Origin: a virus
Length of the DNA stretch: 64,000 nucleotides
Reading direction: 5' to 3' (one strand)
Virus record (IMG/VR): IMGVR_UViG_3300009146_000001
Coordinates: 1 to 64,000 of that record
The position numbers were made by a program, and so were the translations under genes. Below are positions 35,388 through 42,512 of the stretch, one piece after another (within the stretch, counting starts at the first letter, position 1; every line of letters begins with the position of its first letter). Below the pieces are notes generated by a model. The model saw only the letters and a program-made list of their open reading frames with translations, did no database searches and had not been told where the DNA came from.

Positions 35388-36347
35388 TTAGGCGGCTGCG
35401 GCCAAAGGCGGAGGAACTGCAACCGCGCTGGGTTCGGTGCTCGGCCACGAAGGGACACTCACCTTGCCCTTCTTGTTCTTGCCCCTGACCAGAGCCTTGA
35501 TGGTCTTCGATCCGGGACCACCCTTCGCGAAGTGCGTGAAGCACTCGACGAGTGCGGCCCACCGATGGCGAGACGTATATCCCGATGACGCTTCCTCGCG
35601 TGCCTTGATGAGTTCGTTGCCAAGGCGGCTCGGAACTGAACCGTCGTCCTCATTGGCCACGAGCGCGTCAAGGAACGACTCGATGGTCGCCACGGGGCAT
35701 CCTGCACGGATCGCGCTGTAATGCCACGCCGCCACCTCGCGATTGGTGACGACATCGGAGTTGGGGTACTTGTTGAAGAGCGCCGTAGTAAACGCAACGC
35801 TCGCCTTGAGTTCTGCCTCATGCAGCGCCGAGTAGGTGACAACGTCGAATACCGAGACGTTCCCCTTCGATTCACCGATCCGAAGGATCAGCGTGACAGC
35901 ACCAGAGACGATGTCGCTGTTGCTGACCTTGCGAAGCGAGAGAGCCTCGCTCGGAGTTCGGCGGCGACCCGGACCGTCGATGAAGATGATCGCATCCTCC
36001 GGAAAATTCGGAATGATGACGACATCGAGGGTATAGCCCGCCTTCACGGCGGCGTCGAGCCGGTGCTGGCCATCAGCCAGACCTTTTCCCGGATAGAACC
36101 GGATCGCATCTCCGGTATAGGTCCACTCGCCGCGCTTCATGACATCGGCGTAGTGCGTTGAGGTGACAGCAAACAACGGCCGGTTGTGGCGGTTGTAATC
36201 CCGGAGGATGACCGCTGCCATCTCCGGCGTGATTTGAACCCGCTTCGGATCGTTGCCCGCAAGGATCGCGACGAGGAGTTCAGGGGTGAGGGTGGGAACA
36301 ACTGGAGCAGTCGGAACTGCAACCGACGGAACTGTGGATACACTCAT
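35388..36347 (-). CDS. Second ParB-like protein (about 319 aa)
   Basis: Start taken at 36347 (MSVSTVPSVAVPTAPVVPT); Met at 36359 or 36422 are alternatives, and 36422 has a GGTGG just before it. Residues about 80-130 hold the ParB-type strand-loop G-K-G-L-A-D-G-Q-H-R-L-D-A-A-V-K-A-G. The rest is helical and ends Pro/Ala-rich. It is read away from a divergent control region with a GTGTGG dyad, so it may be autoregulated. Confidence 0.65.
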   Translation of the reverse strand: MSVSTVPSVAVPTAPVVPTLTPELLVAILAGNDPKRVQITPEMAAVILRDYNRHNRPLFAVTSTHYADVMKRGEWTYTGDAIRFYPGKGLADGQHRLDAAVKAGYTLDVVIIPNFPEDAIIFIDGPGRRRTPSEALSLRKVSNSDIVSGAVTLILRIGESKGNVSVFDVVTYSALHEAELKASVAFTTALFNKYPNSDVVTNREVAAWHYSAIRAGCPVATIESFLDALVANEDDGSVPSRLGNELIKAREEASSGYTSRHRWAALVECFTHFAKGGPGSKTIKALVRGKNKKGKVSVPSWPSTEPSAVAVPPPLAAAA

Positions 36348-36480
36348 GATGTTCTGCATGCCGGGTATGGGGTTCGCGCTTTGCGCTCGGACAACGGGCA
36401 GCCTTAATTGGCGTTTCGTCATCCACCACACCTGACAGTGCGTAAGGAAACACTGGTGATTCACCGCGTCAACCACTTTC

Positions 36481-36496
36481 GTGTGGTAATCCACAC
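36481..36496. promoter_or_regulatory. Dyad GTGTGG-N4-CCACAC (copy 2)
   Basis: GTGTGG TAAT CCACAC, a perfect inverted repeat in the divergent gap. Same half-sites and 4-base spacer as 29548. Candidate operator; the adjacent ribbon-helix-helix protein is a candidate binder. Confidence 0.5.
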
Positions 36497-36590
36497 CAGC
36501 CTTTGGGATTCTTTTCTTGCGATGGAATGTGACCCCATGTACGCAGGTATCGCGCCTCCCGTGGCGCTCTTCATGGACCGGGGGCTGGTT

Positions 36591-36606
36591 CTCAGGGGTG
36601 CTTGCC
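36591..36606 (+). promoter_or_regulatory. GGGGTGCTTGCC element (variant leader box)
   Basis: CAGGGGTGCTTGCCAG differs from the boxes at 44-51 kb (TAGGGGTGACTTGCCATAG-type) by loss of one base in the centre and a changed first base. It lies 18 bases upstream of the ribbon-helix-helix gene. Confidence 0.4.
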
Positions 36607-36622
36607 AGCTCCCGGTTTATCT

Positions 36623-36808
36623 ATGAAACGGACCACCTGCAAGACACCCCAAGTCCGGCTCGATGAAGACATCGCGGCATGGATCCAGCAGCAGGCGGAC
36701 GCCGAACACCGCAGCTTGGGCCAGATGACGAACCTGCTCATCAGGAGGATGAGGAAGGTGCTCCACGAGAAGAAGGTCGAAGACCAGATGGACCAATTCC
36801 TGCCATGA
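36623..36808 (+). CDS. Ribbon-helix-helix (Arc/CopG-like) regulator (61 aa)
   Basis: MKRTTCKTPQVRLDEDIAA onward. The pattern P-Q-V-R-L-D-E-D-I-A-A-W-I-Q-Q-Q-A-D-A-E-H-R-S-L-G-Q-M-T-N-L-L-I-R-R-M-R is a standard ribbon-helix-helix: a DNA-contacting strand then two helices that dimerise. Length 61 aa is normal for the family. First gene of a plus-strand operon, next to divergent dyads, so an autoregulatory role is likely. Downstream genes overlap as ATGA. Confidence 0.75.
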   Translation: MKRTTCKTPQVRLDEDIAAWIQQQADAEHRSLGQMTNLLIRRMRKVLHEKKVEDQMDQFLP

Positions 36809-37050
36809 CCACCAGCGATCAGAAAAACCTCCTTGAGGCGAAGATGAAGGAGGCGATCCAGCTCATCTCCGATCACTGCGACGCCTGCGTGATCATCGCG
36901 TCGTGGGACGACGAGAACGACACCCTGCGGTTCACCAAGAGCCGGGGGAACCTCCATGCCTGCCGCTGGCTGGTCCACGAGGCGGCGATGGAACAAGAGG
37001 AACTCCAGCGGTCGATCACCCGGAAGGCATTCGAGAACCCCGAGGAATGA
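36805..37050 (+). CDS. Hypothetical protein (81 aa)
   Basis: The start at 36805 (MTTSDQKNLLEAKMKEAIQ) overlaps the previous stop by 4 bases. Compact mixed fold with C-D-A-C-V-I-I-A-S-W-D-D-E-N-D-T-L-R-F and an acidic C-terminal helix. No family recognised. Shares an operon with the ribbon-helix-helix regulator and the MazG-like gene. Confidence 0.65.
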   Translation: MTTSDQKNLLEAKMKEAIQLISDHCDACVIIASWDDENDTLRFTKSRGNLHACRWLVHEAAMEQEELQRSITRKAFENPEE

Positions 37051-37283
37051 ACGTGTACGACCTGAATGTTGGCGACGAGGTTGAGAAGATCAGCGGCGAC
37101 TACCGTTTCCGTGGCCACATCGTCTCGGTCTTCCTCAAGCGCAGCGGCCAGACCCGGTACGTCGTCGAGAACCCAGACGGCATCCTCCATATATTCTCAA
37201 GGGGGAATCTCACCCTCGTGAGCCGCAAGCAGCCCGCGACCTACGCCGAGGCGATGGCCAGCTTCCTACCACCCGTCCCATGA
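37047..37283 (+). CDS. Hypothetical small beta-rich protein (78 aa)
   Basis: MNVYDLNVGDEVEKISGDY onward. The strands V-G-D-E-V-E-K-I-S-G-D-Y-R-F-R-G-H-I-V-S-V-F and Y-V-V-E-N-P-D-G-I-L-H-I-F suggest an SH3-like barrel, similar in shape to small phage regulatory proteins. Overlaps both neighbours as ATGA. Confidence 0.65.
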   Translation: MNVYDLNVGDEVEKISGDYRFRGHIVSVFLKRSGQTRYVVENPDGILHIFSRGNLTLVSRKQPATYAEAMASFLPPVP

Positions 37284-37675
37284 ATCATATCTCCGACTAC
37301 GAAGCCTATTGCCTGAGGTGGTTCCGGGAGAATCCCGGACCCTGCGAGACCACGATCACGCCCATCCACATGGACCCCACCGAAAAAACCGAATACTACT
37401 ACGTCGCCCTGAAAATGACCTTCCCCGAGCTGGTAGAGGCCGAGCTGAAGAACGCCCGCGCCAAGCACCAACCCATCCAGTCGGCCCACGAAGGTTATGC
37501 AGTGATCGCCGAGGAAGTCGAAGAGTTCTGGGACGAGGTGAAGAAGAAGCGGCAGGACCGGGATAAGACCCTCATGCTCCACGAACTCGTCCAGCTCGCC
37601 GCGATGGCGCGTCGCACCGCCGAGGACTGCGGACTCGTCTCCATCGGCAATGCCTCAATGCCCCCGGTGCCATGA
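37280..37675 (+). CDS. MazG-like nucleotide pyrophosphohydrolase (131 aa)
   Basis: The C-terminal half carries H-E-G-Y-A-V-I-A-E-E-V-E-E-F-W-D-E-V-K-K-K and M-L-H-E-L-V-Q-L-A-A-M-A-R-R-T-A-E-D, the paired helices of MazG-like all-alpha NTP pyrophosphohydrolases (E-E-x-x-E plus a downstream E/D). Such phage enzymes adjust nucleotide or (p)ppGpp pools. The first 60 residues are less conserved. Operon with the ribbon-helix-helix gene. Confidence 0.7.
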   Translation: MNHISDYEAYCLRWFRENPGPCETTITPIHMDPTEKTEYYYVALKMTFPELVEAELKNARAKHQPIQSAHEGYAVIAEEVEEFWDEVKKKRQDRDKTLMLHELVQLAAMARRTAEDCGLVSIGNASMPPVP

Positions 37676-37953
37676 ACCGACGGGGCTTCATCCGCAACCT
37701 TGCCGGGATCGGTGTCTTCTCGATCCTGCCCGGCGCTGGCCGCATCTGGAAGGCCCGCAGGCCGCACAGCCTGTATGAGCTGATGTTCCTTCCTCAGTTT
37801 CCCCCGTCTCCGCTGCCGCTGGATCTGAAGAAAATCTTCGAAGAGCTGTATGCGCTCAAACGCAGGAGAGAGTTGGAGCGCACTGAGGACGAGATCCGCT
37901 GGTACGCGCCGCCCCTACCTCACCCTTGGGACACGGATATCGCCAGCGGGTAG
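37672..37953 (+). CDS. Small protein with Tat-type signal peptide (93 aa)
   Basis: MNRRGFIRNLAGIGVFSIL is a twin-arginine-like signal (N-R-R-G-F-I-R followed by a moderately hydrophobic run and A-G-R). The mature part is about 65 aa, helical and charged with a Trp-rich end. It overlaps the previous gene as ATGA, and its 3' end overlaps the opposite membrane-protein gene by 39 bases. Export of a folded or cofactor-bearing small protein would be unusual for a phage. Confidence 0.6.
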   Translation: MNRRGFIRNLAGIGVFSILPGAGRIWKARRPHSLYELMFLPQFPPSPLPLDLKKIFEELYALKRRRELERTEDEIRWYAPPLPHPWDTDIASG

Positions 37954-38115
37954 GACGCCGATCAGCCAGAGGATCCAGATCACAAGGAGCACGACGACGA
38001 CGATGTTCAGGAGCTTCTTGATGTTCGCCTGCATCGGGATGTAGGTGTTCACCGCCCACATCAGAACCCCGATGAGGACGATGATGACGATCAGGGAGAT
38101 GATGCTCACGCCCAT
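37915..38115 (-). CDS. Small two-TM membrane protein, Thivi_2564-like (66 aa)
   Basis: MGVSIISLIVIIVLIGVLM onward. Two hydrophobic segments are joined by N-T-Y-I-P-M-Q-A-N-I-K-K-L-L-N-I, a signature I recall from the small Thivi_2564-type membrane proteins of bacteria and phages. Its function is unknown. A holin-like role is possible. Likely inner-membrane. Confidence 0.65.
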   Translation of the reverse strand: MGVSIISLIVIIVLIGVLMWAVNTYIPMQANIKKLLNIVVVVLLVIWILWLIGVLPAGDIRVPRVR

Positions 38116-38144
38116 CGTTTACCACGGTGGTCCCTGAAAAGAAA

Positions 38145-38191
38145 TGACCCCGATCCCACTAGCGGAAAATCCGCTAGCAGAACCGGGGTCA
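38145..38191. promoter_or_regulatory. Nested hairpin containing TAGCGG-N5-CCGCTA dyad
   Basis: TGACCCCG (38145-38152) pairs with CGGGGTCA (38184-38191), enclosing a perfect TAGCGG-AAAAT-CCGCTA dyad at 38160-38176. It lies in the gap between two minus-strand genes (38212 end, 38115 start). Terminator-like but with no long T-tract. It is the leftmost copy of the dyad family. Confidence 0.55.
38160..38176. promoter_or_regulatory. TAGCGG-AAAAT-CCGCTA dyad
   Basis: Leftmost copy; it sits inside the TGACCCCG/CGGGGTCA hairpin between two minus-strand genes and is the only copy not in the plus-strand block. Confidence 0.55.
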
Positions 38192-38211
38192 CCCAAGGGC
38201 GGAGTTGTGAT

Positions 38212-38787
38212 CTACCGCTTAGGCTGTGCTCCGGGGGCGATGGGCTGGTCGGGCCGCACGGGGGGAGTAGGAAGAGGCTGGCCGCCAACTACCTGCTCGA
38301 CCCAAGCCCACTTGAAGTTGCCGGGGCCGATGGCGACCAGAGCCTTCGTGTAGGTCTTCACCGGGTCAGGCTTGTCTCCTTCGGGAGGAGGAGAAACCGA
38401 TTGCTGCCCAGTGGCAGGCGAGATAAGCCACGGCAGGAGCCAGAGAAGAGGATGGCGAGGACCGGGATGACCGACACCCCAGCCGGGATCAACCGGGCCT
38501 TCACCGAACGGAGGGGGAAGCTCATTATTCGGTCGGTCCGGGCGTCCCCCGCCCCACCAAGGATGACCGCCGCCACCGGGGAGTTCGTTGCTCGGTCGGT
38601 CGGGACGCTGGCCACCCCACCAAGGATGACCGCCGCCACCCTCTGGGCGACCATAGCCGGGATCAACCGGACCGCCGCCCCATCCGGGGAGGGCGTTACT
38701 GGGATAGTTGGGAGGACCGGGAGGAAGCCCTTGATCGGGACGACTGCCATCGGGAACTGGGACAAGATAATACGCTTGAGGAGGCAT
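38212..38787 (-). CDS. Pro/Gly-rich repeat protein (191 aa)
   Basis: MPPQAYYLVPVPDGSRPDQ onward. Residues 30-95 hold repeats G-G-G-G-H-P-W-W-G-G and R-P-D-R-P-S/N-N-E-L-P. A W-L-L-P-W-L segment follows, then a folded C-terminal part (F-K-W-A-W-V-E-Q-V-V-G-G). The DNA repeats in step, including a near-identical unit of about 60 bases. Similar repeat proteins occur in other phages but I know no function. No signal peptide seen. Confidence 0.6.
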   Translation of the reverse strand: MPPQAYYLVPVPDGSRPDQGLPPGPPNYPSNALPGWGGGPVDPGYGRPEGGGGHPWWGGQRPDRPSNELPGGGGHPWWGGGRPDRPNNELPPPFGEGPVDPGWGVGHPGPRHPLLWLLPWLISPATGQQSVSPPPEGDKPDPVKTYTKALVAIGPGNFKWAWVEQVVGGQPLPTPPVRPDQPIAPGAQPKR

Positions 38788-38849
38788 GGATTTCCTTTTG
38801 TTTTCTGAAATTGGCTGGAGTGAAGACTACATGATGTGGCTAAAAGCAA

Positions 38850-38882
38850 AAGCCCCGATCCCTTTCGAGACCGGGGCTCTTC
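38850..38882 (-). terminator. Terminator after first VPDSG-CTERM gene
   Basis: On the minus strand AGCCCCGG pairs with the downstream TCGGGGCT around a loop of about 12 bases, followed by TTTTGCTTTT. It lies downstream of the gene that ends at 38925. Confidence 0.65.
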
Positions 38883-38924
38883 CTGCGCCAGCACCCCCAA
38901 GCAGGTTAGGGGAGAAGAGGCAGC

Positions 38925-39638
38925 TCAGAAGCGCCGTCGCAGAATCGGAAGGCTGATCAGGCCAAGGCCCATGAGCCCGAGGGTCCAACCCCCATCGGGG
39001 CAGGAGATTTCCAGCTTGGAAACCCGGACATCGAGGTTCGCGAGGGCCGAGGCGTCCACGAAGATGGCGACTGCGCCGACGTTCGCGTAATCCACCGACC
39101 CGACAACCACCGAGGGGCTCGACAGATCCACCGAGTAGTCGGCCAGCCCGACAGCGAGGTTGATGTTGTAGAGGTTGTAGTTCCCGGCATCCGTCGCGAT
39201 TGCGATTTGCAGCACGGCGGTCGGGAGATCCGCAAAGGCGGACACCTCGATGGTGCCGTTCTGGCATTCGCTGATGTCGAGATCCAGACCGTAGTCCAGC
39301 TCGTTGGCGGTGATCCGGTTGTTGGCGTTCGCGTCCGTGATCCCGGCGACACCGTCCCAGACGATCCCACCCTCACCGCGACCGGCGAAGGAGGCGTAAC
39401 CGCCAGCGTTGAACGCGACACCCGTCGCGAAGATACCTGCCGAGGTGGACCAGACCGCCGCGTCACGGATACCGCCGACTGCACCGGGGTGGGCGAAGGT
39501 TCCCGTCGCGATCTGCGGCGGGGTGAGGGAGTTCAGCATGACGATATGGGGACCGCCCAAGAAGTCGTCGATGACGATGGTTGAGGCCGACGCGGACAAC
39601 GCCGCGCTGAGGCCGAGGACTGACAGGAGTCTCTTCAT
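38925..39638 (-). CDS. Secreted protein with VPDSG-CTERM-like sorting tail (237 aa)
   Basis: An N-terminal signal peptide MKRLLSVLGLSAALSASAS is followed by a beta-rich domain with D-A-N-A-N-N-R-I-T-A-N-E-L-D-Y-G and a segment before the tail ending V-S-K-L-E-I-S-C. The C-terminus has the sorting architecture: P-D-G-G-W-T, a hydrophobic helix L-G-L-M-G-L-G-L-I-S-L-P-I-L, then R-R-R-F. VPDSG-CTERM proteins are processed by a host exosortase and placed on or beyond the outer envelope. It is followed by a terminator. A host-derived cargo gene is likely. Confidence 0.75.
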   Translation of the reverse strand: MKRLLSVLGLSAALSASASTIVIDDFLGGPHIVMLNSLTPPQIATGTFAHPGAVGGIRDAAVWSTSAGIFATGVAFNAGGYASFAGRGEGGIVWDGVAGITDANANNRITANELDYGLDLDISECQNGTIEVSAFADLPTAVLQIAIATDAGNYNLYNINLAVGLADYSVDLSSPSVVVGSVDYANVGAVAIFVDASALANLDVRVSKLEISCPDGGWTLGLMGLGLISLPILRRRF

Positions 39639-39677
39639 ACTACGAGTGGGGACTATTCTGAGTTTGGGTTTACCGAA

Positions 39678-40373
39678 TTACCGGCGAAGGCGGCGGCCAG
39701 CGAAGCCGAGGCCGACGAGACCGCCACCGAGGAGCACCAAGGTCGAGCCAGCGTCAGGCGTCGGGATGATGACGGTCGGGTTGATGAACGGTCCGCCAAC
39801 CGGGCCAGCGATCCAGCCAGATCCGCCATTGGGCGTGTTCTGGATATGGGCCGCGCCAGCGAAGGGACCGTGGCCGCCCGCGTCGAGCGACAGGAACTGG
39901 AAGTCGGTCGGGCTCAGGCTGCCGTCAGAATCCGTGAAAAACAGCACGAGGGATTCATTTGCGCCGAAGGTCTTGGCGAGATTTCCGCCCTGCGCGAAGT
40001 CGATCAGGATGTCGAAGAATCCGTCGCCGTCCGCCTTGAAGGCATTCTCGGACAGGGACACCGTGGGATTATCGAACGTGCCGACCTTGGTCCCGAGCGA
40101 CACCGAGATCGTGGTCAGGTCGAGAAGGTCGTTGTAGTTGATCGAGGTCTCGTCGTTGTTCTCGCTGCCGAGGAGGCCGACGTTGTTGATCGTCAGCTTG
40201 ACCGTGCCCGCAGGCTGGGCGACATCGGTCAGGCTGAGCGTGACCCACGGAGCCGGGCCAGCGGGAGCGGTCCCGCCGGAGAACTCCGCGTTCATGTTGT
40301 AGTTCAGGGTGATGCCACTGGCCGACAGCGCGGAGGCGGCGGCGATGGCGGTAAGGATGGTTAGGGTTTTCAT
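39678..40373 (-). CDS. Second secreted VPDSG-CTERM-like protein (231 aa)
   Basis: Signal peptide MKTLTILTAIAAASALSAS, then a beta-rich ectodomain with no Cys. The tail is P-D-A-G-S-T, hydrophobic L-V-L-L-G-G-G-L-V-G-L-G-F-A-G, then R-R-L-R-R, an even better match to VPDSG-CTERM (P-D-x-G-S-T). Not obviously a duplicate of its neighbour, although the architecture is the same. Tandem arrangement suggests joint surface display. Confidence 0.78.
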   Translation of the reverse strand: MKTLTILTAIAAASALSASGITLNYNMNAEFSGGTAPAGPAPWVTLSLTDVAQPAGTVKLTINNVGLLGSENNDETSINYNDLLDLTTISVSLGTKVGTFDNPTVSLSENAFKADGDGFFDILIDFAQGGNLAKTFGANESLVLFFTDSDGSLSPTDFQFLSLDAGGHGPFAGAAHIQNTPNGGSGWIAGPVGGPFINPTVIIPTPDAGSTLVLLGGGLVGLGFAGRRLRR

Positions 40374-40436
40374 TCTGAGTCACAGAATAAGCAACCCCAA
40401 TACCACCGCAGTACAAACGACTTAGCTACCCGGAAT

Positions 40437-40472
40437 GTAAGAATTCCCTGAACTGCGGTCGGAATTCCTTAC
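40437..40472 (-). terminator. Hairpin at stop of lipoprotein gene
   Basis: On the minus strand GTAAGGAATTCC and GGAATTCTTAC pair over a 14-base loop (one bulge). The left arm overlaps the stop codon. No T-tract follows, so a transcript-stabilising hairpin or an operator near the next gene's promoter is also possible. Confidence 0.45.
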
Positions 40473-41044
40473 TGCTTGATGACTTCGAACTTCTCGGTAC
40501 GGACGGTGCCGGTGACCTGCTCGGTGACACAGTCCAAGGTCTTCCGGATACGCAAAGTCTCGTAGACTCGCGGAGTAATCACTGCCGTTGCGGTCTGGCG
40601 CGTCAGCGGAATGTCGATCACGACATCGCTCTCGCCCCACTGGGTCGTCGGTGCCCCGGAGCCGGGAATACGTTCCACAACGTAGTCTTCCCGGCAGACC
40701 TCGATGGGAACGGACTTCTGCTCGGAGACGACGTACTTCCGGATCCGGACCGATCCATTCGAGACCGTCTTCTTGTCGACAGTCAGATCCTCGGCCTTGA
40801 GTTCCAGAGTCTCCCCGGCGACCAGATTGGTCACGGTTTCCACGGGGTGGCTTTGGGGAACGGGCGGAGAATACAACGGCAGGGGCGTGTTGAGGACGGA
40901 ATCGCGGTCCCGCCCCTTTGTGCCTCCCCGGTGCTCAGAACACTCCAGCGGAGTCGTGGTGCGTTTGTGGCAGTGTTCCCGGTCATAGGTTCGACACCCG
41001 GCGGACAGGGAAGCGATGGCGAGGAGCAATAGGAGTTGCTTCAT
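40469..41044 (-). CDS. Lipoprotein with DUF2382 (YsnF/AvaK)-like domain (191 aa)
   Basis: The start at 41044 gives signal MKQLLLLLAIASLSAGC with a clear lipobox (L-S-A-G-C) and overlaps the next upstream gene's stop. The mature protein has paired repeats: D-K-K-T-V-S-N-G-S-V-R-I-R-K-Y-V-V ... R-E-D-Y-V-V-E-R, then V-Y-E-T-L-R-I-R-K-T-L-D ... V-R-T-E-K-F-E-V, the hallmark of DUF2382. That domain is found in bacterial stress proteins. Lipidated, so likely outer- or inner-membrane anchored. Confidence 0.7.
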   Translation of the reverse strand: MKQLLLLLAIASLSAGCRTYDREHCHKRTTTPLECSEHRGGTKGRDRDSVLNTPLPLYSPPVPQSHPVETVTNLVAGETLELKAEDLTVDKKTVSNGSVRIRKYVVSEQKSVPIEVCREDYVVERIPGSGAPTTQWGESDVVIDIPLTRQTATAVITPRVYETLRIRKTLDCVTEQVTGTVRTEKFEVIKQ

Positions 41045-41346
41045 AGGAAGGAAGGGTAGCTTTTCCCCCTGCGTGCGGCCAGTTCGCTTATGCACTGACG
41101 GATGCTGAGGAGGGTGCACTGGTTGGACGGGTGAAGCATCCTGAATTCCCCGGAGCGCAGGAGGCGAATGCCTCCACCCTCCGTGAAGGCAAGGAAGGTG
41201 CCGCACTCCCTGCAAACCGTGAGATCACCCGTCTTCGGCGCGCAGACCTCGCCCGGAGTGGCGTTGGTTGCCGCGCTGAGTTTCGCGTGGCAGACCGGGC
41301 AGGCGAAGGGATCAAGCAGGTGGGTGTTCACGGTGTTTCCTCGCAA
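41041..41346 (-). CDS. Zinc-ribbon protein (101 aa)
   Basis: A-C-P-V-C-H ... V-C-R-E-C-G-T-F-L-A-F form a zinc ribbon at about residues 15-50. A basic C-terminal helix follows. The start may be the GTG at 41331, which would shorten the overlap with the upstream gene. It overlaps the lipoprotein gene by 4 bases. Resembles small phage zinc-ribbon proteins; function unknown. Confidence 0.6.
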   Translation of the reverse strand: MRGNTVNTHLLDPFACPVCHAKLSAATNATPGEVCAPKTGDLTVCRECGTFLAFTEGGGIRLLRSGEFRMLHPSNQCTLLSIRQCISELAARRGKSYPSFL

Positions 41347-41494
41347 TCTCCAGTTCCATGTACCGCTTCAGTTCCTCCCACTGCGGGATGCTTAAGGTGA
41401 TGGTGTCGACGCCATACTCGTTCGCGGCCGTGACTTGAAGGAAGAACCCGTCGAATTCGGCGGTGATGTTCCCGCCAAGGAATGTCTCGGTCAT
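41312..41494 (-). CDS. Hypothetical protein (60 aa)
   Basis: MTETFLGGNITAEFDGFFL onward; strands then a helix (S-I-P-Q-W-E-E-L-K-R-Y-M-E-L-E-I). A short beta-beta-alpha pattern typical of small phage proteins. Overlaps its upstream gene by 4 bases and the downstream gene by 20-35. Confidence 0.55.
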   Translation of the reverse strand: MTETFLGGNITAEFDGFFLQVTAANEYGVDTITLSIPQWEELKRYMELEIARKHREHPPA

Positions 41495-41757
41495 GGCTCG
41501 GCCTTCGTCTGGTAGATATCCGGGATTGTCGCATGTGCCATAAGCTCTAGGCAGATGGCGTGGTGAACCTCCGGGCCGCCGGGCACCATCGTCAGCTTCT
41601 CCATGTTCGACGGGATGTAATCCTCGCCGAAGAGTTCCCAGACGATGGTCTTCATCGGCCCGGTCTCGGCACTGCGCTCGGGCCGCTCCTCGATGGTCGA
41701 GACCTTGAAGACCCGGTGCCCGCAGAACACCTTCGAGATCCAGATTGATTCAGTCAT
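41491..41757 (-). CDS. Hypothetical protein (88 aa)
   Basis: The start at 41757 (MTESIWISKVFCGHRVFKV) overlaps the upstream gene's stop by 4 bases. Beta-rich N-terminus, then P-M-K-T-I-V-W-E-L-F-G-E-D-Y. Not recognised. Same operon as the Acb2-like gene. Confidence 0.6.
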   Translation of the reverse strand: MTESIWISKVFCGHRVFKVSTIEERPERSAETGPMKTIVWELFGEDYIPSNMEKLTMVPGGPEVHHAICLELMAHATIPDIYQTKAEP

Positions 41758-42074
41758 GGCGGGAAGGCCGGGATCGGCGGTGGCTTTGGCTTTGTCATCG
41801 GCGGGATTGTTGTCGGGACGAAGGCGTTGACGTCCCACGCGATGGCGTCCTCGCCGGTTACCGTGCAGGTGCGGACGCCGGTGTTGTAGACGCAGCCGAT
41901 GCGTTCGAGTTCACTGCAACGCTTCCACATTCCGGCCGTGCGCGTGTTGCGTTCGAGTTCCTTCCCGGTGAGCGGGCCATTCAGGAAGAGTTCCCGGTAC
42001 GCCTCCCACCTCCGTTGCGACAGGATGCCGGAGGATTCGATCCGGTGGTATGCGTCGATGGATGTCTGACGCAT
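41754..42074 (-). CDS. Winged-helix DNA-binding protein (106 aa)
   Basis: MRQTSIDAYHRIESSGILS onward. The layout I-D-A-Y-H-R-I-x-x-S-G-I-L-S-Q-R-R-W-E-A-Y, L-T-G-K-E-L, K-R-C-S-E-L-E-R-I-G-C-V-Y-N-T-G-V-R-T-C-T-V-T-G is a winged helix seen in phage replication-associated proteins. The C-terminus is Pro-rich. Likely a local regulator or replication-initiation aid. Confidence 0.65.
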   Translation of the reverse strand: MRQTSIDAYHRIESSGILSQRRWEAYRELFLNGPLTGKELERNTRTAGMWKRCSELERIGCVYNTGVRTCTVTGEDAIAWDVNAFVPTTIPPMTKPKPPPIPAFPP

Positions 42075-42098
42075 GGCCTTAAAACTTCACCATTGGCT

Positions 42099-42512
42099 CT
42101 AGGACGAGGTTTTCGCCTGTTCCTGCTGCTGTTTAGCCAAGGCACCCTCCAAGGCTGACTTGAGGGAATCCAGAAGATGGCTGGGGCCAGTCTTGCATTC
42201 CTCGATCCGGAGAACCCAGCGGCTGTAGCCGCACTCGAAGGTGATCGACTCCGCCTTGATCGAGGTGGTGCTGATCAGGGGATCGCGTTCAATGTTCGAG
42301 GCGATGATGCCGAGGACGAAGGAGCGGTTGGCGAGGGCGCGGGCCTCGTCATGGGTCATCATCTTCTCGGGCGGCTTCTCCGTCTTGCGATTGGGATCAT
42401 CGGGGACTTTGTCCTTCATCTGGCCGTAGTCTTTGTCGGCTGCTTCGTCGGTGGGGGTGTTCATGGGTTTGATCATCTCTGCGATGCGCTCTTTGTACTC
42501 TTCGAGGGTCAT
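42099..42512 (-). CDS. Hypothetical protein (137 aa)
   Basis: MTLEEYKERIAEMIKPMNT onward. An acidic N-terminal half with a disordered segment, then A-N-R-S-F-V-L-G-I-I-A-S-N-I-E-R-D and a beta hairpin (F-E-C-G-Y-S-R-W-V-L-R-I-E-E-C). Gln/Ala-rich C-terminal helix. Overlaps the Acb2-like gene's stop by 4 bases, so translated with it. Confidence 0.6.
   Translation of the reverse strand: MTLEEYKERIAEMIKPMNTPTDEAADKDYGQMKDKVPDDPNRKTEKPPEKMMTHDEARALANRSFVLGIIASNIERDPLISTTSIKAESITFECGYSRWVLRIEECKTGPSHLLDSLKSALEGALAKQQQEQAKTSS

Larger units (their letters stand above)
36348..36622. promoter_or_regulatory. Divergent control region
   Basis: This 275-base gap separates minus-strand replication genes from plus-strand genes. 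It carries a perfect dyad GTGTGG-TAAT-CCACAC (36481-36496), a CCACAC half-site at 36426, and a CAGGGGTGCTTGCCAG element (36591-36606) close to the boxes at 44-51 kb, 18 bases before the first plus-strand start. No other gene is convincing here. Probably holds promoters in both directions. Confidence 0.6.

Noticed and set aside
38500-38660. CRISPR-like repeats in the Pro/Gly-rich gene
   Set aside because: The repeats are in frame, code regular P-D-R-P / H-P-W-W-G-G motifs, and have no unique spacers.
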